Origin: Cyclobacteriaceae bacterium
GTDB taxonomy: Bacteria > Bacteroidota > Bacteroidia > Cytophagales > Cyclobacteriaceae
Direction: 5' to 3'
Assembly (NCBI GenBank): GCA_958296015.1
Contig: CATQIH010000018.1
Span: forward strand, 119,859 to 183,858
Length of the DNA: 64,000 nucleotides
Shown: in pieces, positions 35,107-42,656 of the stretch
Position numbering within the stretch: the first letter of the stretch is position 1
Layout of the letters: every line of letters starts with the position of its first letter
Notes under the pieces: generated by a model
Databases searched by the model: none
What the model was told of the DNA's origin: nothing
What the model saw: only the letters and a program-made list of their open reading frames with translations
Position numbers and translations under genes: made by a program

Positions 35107-35166
35107 AATCTTTTATGGTTGGATAAAAGTATGGCTTATCACCGCTTGTCATTTTATGCAAATAAG

Positions 35167-35351
35167 TATACTACGGTACATTTGCCCGAAAGTGGGCTGT
35201 GGGACTGGGCCACGGCGGCACGGGCCGACCGCGCGGCGGACCGTCCGGCAGAGGGTGCCCCGCACAGCCCACGGCTTTTATACCCCGGTTTGTGCGGAGC
35301 ACCCCGTGCCGCCGTGGCCGGTCCTACAAACCGGAAATGTACCGTAGTATA
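35167..35351. mobile_element. 185-bp MITE-like element with TIRs and 9-bp target duplication
   Basis: The ends are perfect 17-bp inverted repeats: TATACTACGGTACATTT (35167-35183) and its reverse complement (35335-35351). Directly outside lie identical 9-bp copies of GCAAATAAG (35158-35166 and 35352-35360), the mark of transposition. The interior is strongly GC-rich and self-complementary; for example 35208-35224 is the exact reverse complement of 35303-35319. No transposase is encoded, so it is non-autonomous. It sits in the 5' leader of permease 1. Confidence 0.92.
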
Positions 35352-35388
35352 GCAAATAAGATAACTACATCAAACTTACTCATAGGTT

Positions 35389-37818
35389 ATGATACGCAAC
35401 TATTTTCTGGTCGCTCTGCGGCAATTGCAGCGACGCAAGGTGTTTACGGCTGTCAATGTATTAGGACTTACTTTTGGCCTGACGGCTTTTCTGCTGATCA
35501 TGGAGTACGTGGCCTTTGAGTGGAGTTTCAACCGGTTTCACGTTCACCGTACGCAACTGTACCGGGTGTTGCTCACCGAATCCAGCGATGAACCTAACTT
35601 CACGATTCCGCCGGGGTTAGGTCCTGTTTTGCAGGAAAACCTGACAGGCGTAGTAGCCAGCGTGCGTATGACCAATAATATTTCTGGCGGAGTGGTCACC
35701 TATACAGACCCGGCAGGCAATGTCCCGATCAAATCTTTTCGGGAAGACAAGATTGACTATGTAGACGGTAATTTTCTGGAAGTCTTTACCTTTCCACTAC
35801 AGCACGGGCAGTCTTCTCTGGCGCGTCCCGGAACATTGGCGTTGTCTGCCTCACAGGCAAAAAAATATTTTGGTAAGCAAGACCCTATCGGCAAAACATT
35901 GCGGGTCAACAACCAGTTTGGCAATACTGATTTTGAAGTGACAGCCGTCTTTGAAGACATGCCTGCTGCCTCTGATCTGCAACTTGATATCCTGCTCTCA
36001 ATGCAAACGCTGGCAACCCCGGCTGGCCGCAACAGCAACGACTGGGCGGCACCTGACAATCTGGACAATGGTTTTGCCAACACCTACCTGCTTCTGCATC
36101 CTGATGCCAACCCGCAAACGCTGGAACGGGAGTTTGCGGGTCTTATAAAAATGCTTAAGCCGAAAGAAGACATAGCGATGATCTTGCAGCCGCTACTGGA
36201 TATGCATCTGGCTCCTTCCTTTGATGATCCGTTGCCTACATTTGGCAACCTGGCCCTGGTGGCATTTCTGCTGGGTATTGCCGTGCTGATTCTGCTCATT
36301 GCCTGGGTCAACTACGTCAACCTATCGACGGCACAGTCGCTGCGCCGGGCGCGGGAGGTAGGCATCCGCAAAGCGGTGGGTGCACAACGCGGACAGTTGG
36401 TACAACAATACCTATTGGAAACCCTACTGCTGACGGGTATTGCAGTTTTACTAGCTTTTGGCTGTGTACAAATATTCCAGAATTATTTCAATGACTTCAC
36501 CGGGAAAGACCTTTCCCTGCACATGCTGAACGCCGGATGGTTTTGGGCGGGCACGGTGCTGCTGGTCATACTAAGCACGCTAACGGCTGGTGGCTATGTG
36601 GCTGGCGTGGTATCTTCGTTTGAGCCGGTAAAAGCATTAAGAAGCTCCCTGAACCGATCGGTAGGCAGCCTGCTATTGCGCAAAGGGCTGGTTGTATTTC
36701 AGTTCGTTGTGTCTATTTGTCTGATCATCAGTACAACAGTACTGTATCGCCAGCTATCGTTCATGAAACAACAGGACCTGGGCATGCAGCTTCACCAGCT
36801 GATGGCGGTGCCCGGACCGGTGATCAACAGCGCAGACCGGAACGAGAAAGTACAGGTGTTCAAAAATGCGCTGGCGGGGTTGCCTTTTATAGACAAGTAC
36901 AGTGCCTCCAACGGCATTCCCAGCGCGGGTTATAATTTCTTTGCCGATGGGTTTACTTCCTCTTACTCCGCACCTGGTGATGAGAAGCAAAGCTACGGCA
37001 TGTTGATGGTAGACGAACGCTATTTTGACACTTATGGTATTACCCTGGCTGCCGGTAAAACCTTTACGCCTGAGATGGTGCAGCAGGGCTTTGGTGGAGA
37101 TTACCTGATTTTGAATGAAAAAGCTGCTCGTACACTGGGTTTTGAACCAGCTGTATCTGCTGTTGGGCAGCGCATCCGTTGGGGTGAGGGCGATTATGAA
37201 ATACAAGGTGTGGTCAAGGATTATCATCATGCTTCCTTACAGCAACCCATCGGGCCAATAGTTTTCATCGCGCAGCAGAGTTCAGGGTACTTTACCATGC
37301 GTATCACGACTGACTATCTGCCGGAAAAAATTGCACAGGTAGCGCAATATTATAACAAGTCATTCCCTGGCAACCCGTTTGATTACTTTTTCCTGGACGA
37401 TCGCTTCAACCAGCAGTACCAGAGTGAGCAGCAGTTTGGCAAAGTATTCACGGCGGCTTCCGCGCTGGCCATCTTCATTGCCTGCCTGGGGTTGTTTGGG
37501 CTAACTGCTTACGCTGCTGAGTCACGTATCAAAGAAATAGGCATTCGCAAAGTGTTGGGAGCCACGGTGCAGCATGTCGTTTTGCTACTGTCGCGGGATT
37601 TTCTCAGGTTGGTCATCATTGCGCTATTGGTATCTGTTCCGCTGACCTGGTATGCTGCCGAACATTGGTTACAGGGCTTTGCCTATCGCACCGAAGTACA
37701 CTGGTGGCTCTTTGCCGGTGCCGGTGCTGTGGCACTAAGCATTGCATGGCTGACCGTCAGTTTTCATGCCATCAAAGCTGCCCTGGCCAACCCGGTAGAT
37801 AGTTTGCGGAATGAGTGA
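35389..37818 (+). CDS. FtsX/MacB-like permease 1
   Basis: 809 residues. The layout is one N-terminal transmembrane helix ('VFTAVNVLGLTFGLTAFLLIMEY', about 17-40), a MacB-type periplasmic domain, three helices (about 280-440, including 'ARAREVGIRKAVGAQRG'-type FtsX segment 'RRAREVGIRKAVGAQRGQLVQQ'), a second periplasmic domain with 'QGVVKDYHHASLQ', and a final FtsX domain ('IACLGLFGLTAYAAESRIKEI', then 'GIRKVLGATVQHVVLL'). It ends NPVDSLRNE, shared by the whole array. Such permeases normally need an ABC ATPase, and none is encoded here. It has a sigma-54 promoter with dyads and a MITE in the leader. Confidence 0.88.
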   Translation: MIRNYFLVALRQLQRRKVFTAVNVLGLTFGLTAFLLIMEYVAFEWSFNRFHVHRTQLYRVLLTESSDEPNFTIPPGLGPVLQENLTGVVASVRMTNNISGGVVTYTDPAGNVPIKSFREDKIDYVDGNFLEVFTFPLQHGQSSLARPGTLALSASQAKKYFGKQDPIGKTLRVNNQFGNTDFEVTAVFEDMPAASDLQLDILLSMQTLATPAGRNSNDWAAPDNLDNGFANTYLLLHPDANPQTLEREFAGLIKMLKPKEDIAMILQPLLDMHLAPSFDDPLPTFGNLALVAFLLGIAVLILLIAWVNYVNLSTAQSLRRAREVGIRKAVGAQRGQLVQQYLLETLLLTGIAVLLAFGCVQIFQNYFNDFTGKDLSLHMLNAGWFWAGTVLLVILSTLTAGGYVAGVVSSFEPVKALRSSLNRSVGSLLLRKGLVVFQFVVSICLIISTTVLYRQLSFMKQQDLGMQLHQLMAVPGPVINSADRNEKVQVFKNALAGLPFIDKYSASNGIPSAGYNFFADGFTSSYSAPGDEKQSYGMLMVDERYFDTYGITLAAGKTFTPEMVQQGFGGDYLILNEKAARTLGFEPAVSAVGQRIRWGEGDYEIQGVVKDYHHASLQQPIGPIVFIAQQSSGYFTMRITTDYLPEKIAQVAQYYNKSFPGNPFDYFFLDDRFNQQYQSEQQFGKVFTAASALAIFIACLGLFGLTAYAAESRIKEIGIRKVLGATVQHVVLLLSRDFLRLVIIALLVSVPLTWYAAEHWLQGFAYRTEVHWWLFAGAGAVALSIAWLTVSFHAIKAALANPVDSLRNE

Positions 37819-37926
37819 AGCAAAATGATGCATAAGATTGTGCTACACCACAAGTCTGTTTAGGCTGTAAAACTTAAAGAAAAAGGCTTAACTTTACAAT
37901 TGTGAGACAGCTTTAAATTCAATCAG

Positions 37927-38115
37927 ATGAAGGTTACTTACCGCGATAAGGCATCTAGCAACGAAGAACAAGAGCGCGCATTTTTGTGCCTCACTCCCGT
38001 GGAGAGAATTTATGCCTTTTTCGACTTGATGTACCAACTCAAAGATTTCCCTACCCAGGCAAATATTCAAAAAAGCGACAACTTCATTATTGAAATTAAA
38101 AATGTGAAATATTGA
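37927..38115 (+). CDS. small partner protein of a nucleotidyltransferase module
   Basis: 62 residues (MKVTYRDKASSNEEQERAFL, then 'LTPVERIYAFFDLMYQLKDF'). The 'TPxERI..' helix resembles the small proteins encoded just before nucleotidyltransferase-like genes in bacterial two-gene modules. Its TGA overlaps the TTG start of the next gene, so the two are translationally coupled. This suggests a toxin-antitoxin-like pair; the role of each partner is unproven. Confidence 0.5.
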   Translation: MKVTYRDKASSNEEQERAFLCLTPVERIYAFFDLMYQLKDFPTQANIQKSDNFIIEIKNVKY

Positions 38116-38480
38116 ACCTCTGGGAAGATAGTATTAACACCTTTATTGAACTATCCAATAAGCACAAAGTCAGAATGCTGATGGTTGGTGGCGGTGCTGT
38201 CAATTTTCATGGTTACCAAAGGCATTCCATTGACGTTGATTTTTGGATTGATACCCAAAAAGAGAACCTTAATAAAAGCTTTGATCAGGCATACGAAGAG
38301 GCAGAAATTGCTGAGGTAAAGGGGAAACCTTTATTAAAGTGGCGGGTATTGTCTTTTGATGACCTCATCACGGGCAAAGTCAAATCCCGTCGTCCTAAAG
38401 ACCTTTTAGATGTTCAGGAGTTGCAAAGAATAAAAAGTAGCTCAAAAAGCGAAGAGGATAACACTGGTGATGATGAATGA
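38112..38480 (+). CDS. nucleotidyltransferase-like protein (shortened)
   Basis: 122 residues from a TTG start overlapping the preceding stop. The core 'RMLMVGGGAVNFHGYQRHSI' followed by DVDFWID has the GG...G and DxD features of the polymerase-beta-like nucleotidyltransferase fold (AbiEii/MenT-like or DUF6036 group). The C-terminal 'LSFDDLITGKVKSRRPKDLLDVQEL' is also family-typical. About 40 residues normally between these blocks seem to be missing (family length from memory), so it may be inactive. It fills the gap between permeases 1 and 2. Confidence 0.6.
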   Translation: MNLWEDSINTFIELSNKHKVRMLMVGGGAVNFHGYQRHSIDVDFWIDTQKENLNKSFDQAYEEAEIAEVKGKPLLKWRVLSFDDLITGKVKSRRPKDLLDVQELQRIKSSSKSEEDNTGDDE

Positions 38481-38610
38481 TTGGCAATCTGGCATTTTCA
38501 ACGATATTTAGTGAAGGCATTGTCCAACCAGTTTCAATTACACATTGTTGTTAAAGCGGTCAAACGTATATTCAAAAATTTCTAACTCGGTTATTAGCAA
38601 GCAACGCATC

Positions 38611-38647
38611 TGTCCGCTACTGAACGTTTGCTGTTCGCTTCTGTACA
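38611..38647 (+). promoter_or_regulatory. tandem activator dyads of the padR-permease 2 unit
   Basis: Dyad 1 is TGTCC-N6-GAACG (38611-38626) and dyad 2 is TGTTC-N6-GTACA (38632-38647), 21 bp apart, as upstream of permeases 1, 4 and 5. Confidence 0.8.
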
Positions 38648-38699
38648 GTACCCTTTTTCAAAAAGTGGCTTTATTCACCTTACAGGGACATTAGTCTAC

Positions 38700-38715
38700 T
38701 GGCATCTTTCTTGTC
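38700..38715 (+). promoter_or_regulatory. sigma-54 type promoter of the padR-permease 2 unit
   Basis: TGGCAT-N5-TTGTC (38700-38715) keeps the -24 GG and the 12-bp spacing to the -12 element. It lies 33 bp upstream of the padR ATG. Confidence 0.65.
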
Positions 38716-38747
38716 ATAAGCCTATCGTCATTTACGAAAGTAATCAA

Positions 38748-39080
38748 ATGAAAGGAACAAACATCGGTGAATTTCAGGAGCTGGTCATGCTCACGGTAGG
38801 CATGTTGTACGATGATGCCTATGGCGTGGCCATTCAGGATGAAATCAAAAAGCAGACGAATAGGAAAGTCACGCTGAGTACCATTCATGCTGCGCTGAAC
38901 CGGTTGGAAGACAAAGGCTTGCTGGTTTCCCGGTTGGGAGGTGCTACGGAAGAAAGAGGAGGAAGGCCCAAACGCCTGTTCAAGATCACCGCTTATGGCA
39001 GACAAGTGCTGGAACAGAGCCGGGCGATGCGCAATCGGATGTGGGAACTGATTCCTTGTGTGGCATGGGATAAAATGTAA
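38748..39080 (+). CDS. PadR-family transcriptional regulator
   Basis: 110 residues from ATG 38748 (MKGTNIGEFQELVMLTVGML). It has a winged helix with 'YGVAIQDEIKKQTNRKVTLSTIHAALNRLEDKGLLVSRLG' and the wing 'EERGGRPKRLFKITAYGRQVL', typical of PadR. Its stop is 2 bp before the permease 2 start, so they form one operon. PadR-like proteins paired with permeases carrying the same prefix domain are common in Bacteroidota. It may repress its own operon in addition to the sigma-54 activation. Confidence 0.92.
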   Translation: MKGTNIGEFQELVMLTVGMLYDDAYGVAIQDEIKKQTNRKVTLSTIHAALNRLEDKGLLVSRLGGATEERGGRPKRLFKITAYGRQVLEQSRAMRNRMWELIPCVAWDKM

Positions 39081-39082
39081 AC

Positions 39083-41764
39083 ATGGCTGCTATGAGAAAA
39101 CACATACATCCACCTCGCCACGCATTACAATTTCTCCGCTGGTTCTGCCACCCTGACTTGCTACCGGAGATAGAAGGTGATTTGCAGGAGTTGTTTCAGC
39201 GGTGGGTAAAAGAACATGGCGTAAGGAAAGCCAGGTGGCTGTATGCCTGGCAGGTGCTGACGTTTTTCAGACCTTTTATAGTTAGAAGAAAAAGAACAGT
39301 TTACACTATAATTCCCATTGGTATGTTTAAGAACCATTTCAAAGTTGCCCTTCGGAATCTTCTAGGTAAGAAGGTCTATTCCGCTATCAATATCCTGGGC
39401 TTGGCCATCGGCATGGCTTGCTGCCTGCTGATCTTTCAGTACGTTGCTTTTGAGTACAGCTTTGATTCGTTCAACGAAAACGGCGCTTCGCTCTACCGCA
39501 TCAGCCAGACCACCGTACAAAGCGGGGGCGAACCAAGCATTGAGTCTACCACCGGGTGGGCAATGGCACCCGCATTGGCAGCGGAAGTACCTGAAGTCGT
39601 TCGCTTCGCTCGGCTGCATCCCGAATACGGCAATGCTATTGTTTTTGATCCTAACCAGCCTGACAAAGCCTTTGAGGAAGAACGGGTATACTATGCAGAC
39701 TCTACCTTTTTTCAGATGTTTTCTTATCCGCTTGTCTCTGGTAATCCTGCTCATGCGCTGGCAGAACCCGGAACGGTCATGCTTTCCGAATCAACTGCCA
39801 GAAAGTACTTCGGCGATGCAGACCCTGTAGGGCAATCGCTGGAGGTAAGAGCCTGGATCAGTGGCACCTTCCGGGTGGATGGTATCTTCCGGGATGTGCC
39901 TGCCAACTCACACCTACAGTTTGATATGCTGCTTCCGATGGTCGACCTGCTGGAGAAAAGTGCGTTTAGCGACCCTGCTACAGGCTGGGGCTGGACTAAC
40001 TTTATTACCTATGTGCAACTGCATGAAAATGTAGACCGGTCAGCCGTTGCGCAGAAGTTCACCAAGATAGTAACGCGCAACCGGGAGGAAGACTGGCGGC
40101 AAACCAACACCACTGGTTACGTTAATACCCAGCCCTTGCAGGATGTCCACCTCAATGCAGATATAGCTACCCCCAGAGCTGTCACGAGTAGCTATCGGGC
40201 AGTGTATTTCTTCACGATCATCGGTCTTGTCATACTGCTCATTGCCCTGGTCAACTATATCAACCTTACTACTGCCCGTGCCTTGGACAGGGCGCGTGAG
40301 GTAGGCGTCCGCAAGGTTGTAGGCGCGAAGCGGGGACAGCTTATCGTACAGTTCCTGGCAGAGTCTATGCTCGTGATCCTGATAGCCTTTGCAATGGCAG
40401 TGGCGCTGGCTGATGTGTTCAGACCGGCATTGAACAAGCTGGCAGGATTGGGTATGACTGATGCGCTATGGATGAACGCAAACTTCTGGATGGCTTTGTT
40501 GGCGCTGCTTTGCCTTACCATTGTGCTTGCCGGGCTGTATCCCGCTTTTGTGCTGTCTTCGTTTCAACCTGTCGTGGTACTCAAAGGAAGGGTCAGCAAA
40601 ACGGCTACCAGCGCGTGGTTGCGGCGTGGGTTGGTGGTGTTTCAATTTACGGCTTCTATTGTACTACTTATTGGCATCACCATTGTGTACACCCAACTCA
40701 ACCATATGCGCCATAGGGATCTGGGCATCAACTTAGCGCAGATACTGACCGTGCCTGCCCCGCGGGTGCTACCAGAAGGCGCTGACAGGGCAAACGCGGT
40801 AGAGACTTTCACCCAGGAACTGCGCAGACTTTCCGCCGTTGAGCAGACAGCTACCTCCGCGACGGTTCCGGGCAAGGGATTTAACTACTATACAAACAAT
40901 ATCCGAAAGGCAGCGGCAGACCCTTCTACCGGCATTGATGGTGTATTGACCAACATCGATACCAGCTTCGCTGCGCTTTACGGTATGGAACTGGTCGCTG
41001 GCAGTGGATTTAAAAATACGGCAACACCAGCGGAAGGAGAACCAACGCCTATCATCGTTAATGAGACGGCTGCCTATGCGCTGGACTTTGATACACCGGA
41101 AGAAGCGATCAACCAGGAGGTAAATATAGAAGGTGGTTTGAACCTGATTGTTGGTGTCTTCAAGGATATTAGCTGGTCTTCCGCCCATGCCACCCGCGAG
41201 CATATGTTTTTCTTTTTCAGACCAAACAATGCGCAGATTTCTGTTAAGGTGAGCACGGGAAATCTATCTGAGACCATCGCTGCCGTAGAAGAATTATACA
41301 AGCAACTCTTTCCTGGCAACCCGTTTCAGTATGCCTTCTCCGATGAGACCTTCGATGCGCAGTACCGCCAAGATCAGCAGTTTGCCAGACTGGTCAGCGT
41401 TTTTACGGTACTGGCTATTCTGATTGCCTGTCTGGGATTGTTTGGGCTGGCTGCTTTCACCGCCGAACAGCGCACCAAAGAGATTGGCATCCGCAAAGTG
41501 TTAGGGGCGTCTGTACAGAGCATTGTCTCGCTGCTGGCTAAAAACTTTCTGGGTATGATCGTGCTGTCTTTCCTGCTGGCAACGCCTCTGGCCTGGTATG
41601 CGATGCATGAGTGGTTACAGGATTTTGTCTACCGCATAGACATGCAATGGTGGATGTTTGCCTTCGCTGGCTTGCTGGCAGTCTTGGTTGCCCTGTTTAC
41701 CATCAGCTTTCAAGCCATCAAAGCCGCGCTAGCTAATCCGGTGGATAGTTTGCGGAATGAATAG
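39083..41764 (+). CDS. FtsX/MacB-like permease 2 with N-terminal permease prefix domain
   Basis: 893 residues. Residues 1-75 form the cytoplasmic prefix domain ('FLRWFCHPDLLPEIEGDLQELF', then 'RWVKEHGVRKARWLYAWQVLTFF') followed in frame by the permease start MFKNHFKVALRNLLGKKVYS. The rest repeats the array layout: FtsX segment 'RAREVGVRKVVGAKRGQL', second periplasmic domain, final 'IACLGLFGLAAFTAEQRTKE' with 'IGIRKVLGASVQSIVSLL', and NPVDSLRNE end. It is co-transcribed with padR. The intact fusion is the reference for the split copy at 42433-45098. Confidence 0.9.
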   Translation: MAAMRKHIHPPRHALQFLRWFCHPDLLPEIEGDLQELFQRWVKEHGVRKARWLYAWQVLTFFRPFIVRRKRTVYTIIPIGMFKNHFKVALRNLLGKKVYSAINILGLAIGMACCLLIFQYVAFEYSFDSFNENGASLYRISQTTVQSGGEPSIESTTGWAMAPALAAEVPEVVRFARLHPEYGNAIVFDPNQPDKAFEEERVYYADSTFFQMFSYPLVSGNPAHALAEPGTVMLSESTARKYFGDADPVGQSLEVRAWISGTFRVDGIFRDVPANSHLQFDMLLPMVDLLEKSAFSDPATGWGWTNFITYVQLHENVDRSAVAQKFTKIVTRNREEDWRQTNTTGYVNTQPLQDVHLNADIATPRAVTSSYRAVYFFTIIGLVILLIALVNYINLTTARALDRAREVGVRKVVGAKRGQLIVQFLAESMLVILIAFAMAVALADVFRPALNKLAGLGMTDALWMNANFWMALLALLCLTIVLAGLYPAFVLSSFQPVVVLKGRVSKTATSAWLRRGLVVFQFTASIVLLIGITIVYTQLNHMRHRDLGINLAQILTVPAPRVLPEGADRANAVETFTQELRRLSAVEQTATSATVPGKGFNYYTNNIRKAAADPSTGIDGVLTNIDTSFAALYGMELVAGSGFKNTATPAEGEPTPIIVNETAAYALDFDTPEEAINQEVNIEGGLNLIVGVFKDISWSSAHATREHMFFFFRPNNAQISVKVSTGNLSETIAAVEELYKQLFPGNPFQYAFSDETFDAQYRQDQQFARLVSVFTVLAILIACLGLFGLAAFTAEQRTKEIGIRKVLGASVQSIVSLLAKNFLGMIVLSFLLATPLAWYAMHEWLQDFVYRIDMQWWMFAFAGLLAVLVALFTISFQAIKAALANPVDSLRNE

Positions 41765-41803
41765 CAAAAACTGTTAACTTTATCTATTGAAAAGTTTACG
41801 CTT

Positions 41804-42094
41804 ATGAACCTAACACATCTTACTAACCTTTTGCGCCATTATTTCAGTACGCAGCCTATTCTAAAAGCCTATCTGTTTGGTTCCTATGCGCGGGCGAGCC
41901 AGCAGGAGGACAGTGACATTGATATACTGGTAGAGTTTGACCCGGAGGTTCCTATCGGAATAGAATACGTACAGATGTACCTTGATCTGAAAGCACTGAC
42001 AGGCAAAGAGGTGGATTTGGTTACCGACCAATCGCTTTCCAAGTATGTAAAGCCCCAGGTAGACAAGGAAAAGCAGTTGATCTATGAAAGATAA
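41804..42094 (+). CDS. mntA: MntA-type nucleotidyltransferase antitoxin
   Basis: 96 residues. The minimal nucleotidyltransferase motif GSX10DXD is exact (GSYARASQQEDSDID), followed by the third acidic region 'GKEVDLVTDQSL'. In characterised HEPN/MNT systems MntA adds AMP to the HepT toxin near its active site and neutralises it. It overlaps the HEPN gene by 11 bp, typical of the pair. It sits 40 bp after permease 2 and may share its transcript. Confidence 0.88.
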   Translation: MNLTHLTNLLRHYFSTQPILKAYLFGSYARASQQEDSDIDILVEFDPEVPIGIEYVQMYLDLKALTGKEVDLVTDQSLSKYVKPQVDKEKQLIYER

Positions 42095-42431
42095 ACCCAA
42101 CGACGAGGCCCGGTTGCTGCATATGGCCGATGCTATCGCAGAGATAGAGGCTTATACAGAAGGTATGGATTATGGTACTTTTGAGCAAGACTCAAAAACC
42201 CGGTTTGCTTCTATCAAGCAGTTGGAGATCGTTGGAGAGGCAGCCTACCACTTGAGTACGTCGCTAAAGGAAAAGCATGCCGAAGTGCAGTGGCAACCTA
42301 TCATCGCCTTGAGACATATCTTAGTACATGAATACTATGGCATTCAAAGCGATATTTTGTGGAGGATTATCACGATGCATCTACCTGTATTCAAAGAGGC
42401 ACTACATAAAATAATCAATCCTAAACCTTAA
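42084..42431 (+). CDS. hepT: HepT-like HEPN ribonuclease toxin
   Basis: 115 residues, DUF86/HEPN fold. The catalytic RX4HXY motif is intact in 'ALRHILVHEYYGI'. HepT cleaves RNA and is kept inactive by MntA-dependent AMPylation. The N-terminal helix contains 'LLHMADAIAEIEAYTEGMDY', and the middle 'FASIKQLEIVGEAAYHLS' is characteristic. The stop is 1 bp before the next ATG (42433), so the permease 3 prefix frame is probably translated from the same mRNA. Confidence 0.88.
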   Translation: MKDKPNDEARLLHMADAIAEIEAYTEGMDYGTFEQDSKTRFASIKQLEIVGEAAYHLSTSLKEKHAEVQWQPIIALRHILVHEYYGIQSDILWRIITMHLPVFKEALHKIINPKP

Positions 42432-42432
42432 T

Positions 42433-42645
42433 ATGTATACCCCACCTAGCCGTCCGCAGCAATTCCTCCGCTGGTTCTGCAACCCTGACTTGCTGTCGGA
42501 GATAGAAGGTGATTTGCAGGAGTTATTCGGGCGGTGGGTAAAAGAACATGGCATAAGGAAGGCCCGGTGGCTATACACTTGGCAGGTGCTGACATTTTCA
42601 GGTCCTTTGCCTTCAAAAAAGAAAGATCAAACTATTATAGGATAA
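42433..42645 (+). CDS. permease prefix domain, separated by a -1 frame from permease 3
   Basis: 70 residues nearly identical to the prefix domain of permease 2 ('FLRWFCNPDLLSEIEGDLQELF', 'RWVKEHGIRKARWLYTWQVLTF'). It stops at 42645, 11 bp before the permease 3 ATG and in a different frame. At 42615-42621 it contains A-AAA-AAG, in phase for a -1 slip. The shifted reading continues 'ERSNYYRINHIYMFRNYF', that is straight into permease 3, matching the fused layout of permease 2. It is either a programmed frameshift or a decayed fusion. Confidence 0.75.
   Translation: MYTPPSRPQQFLRWFCNPDLLSEIEGDLQELFGRWVKEHGIRKARWLYTWQVLTFSGPLPSKKKDQTIIG
42615..42621 (+). promoter_or_regulatory. candidate -1 ribosomal frameshift heptamer
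   Basis: A-AAA-AAG in the 42433 reading frame is the same heptamer as in E. coli dnaX. A slip to -1 enters the frame of permease 3 with no stop before 43344. No strong downstream hairpin was seen, and the upstream AGG is a weak Shine-Dalgarno-like stimulator at best. Confidence 0.45.
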
Positions 42646-42656
42646 ATCATATATAT

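Noticed and set aside
35042..35519. Several overlapping plus-strand open frames across the GC-rich element
   Set aside because: The GC-rich MITE interior lacks stops in several frames at once. None of the products is recognisable, and the TIR/TSD structure explains the sequence better.
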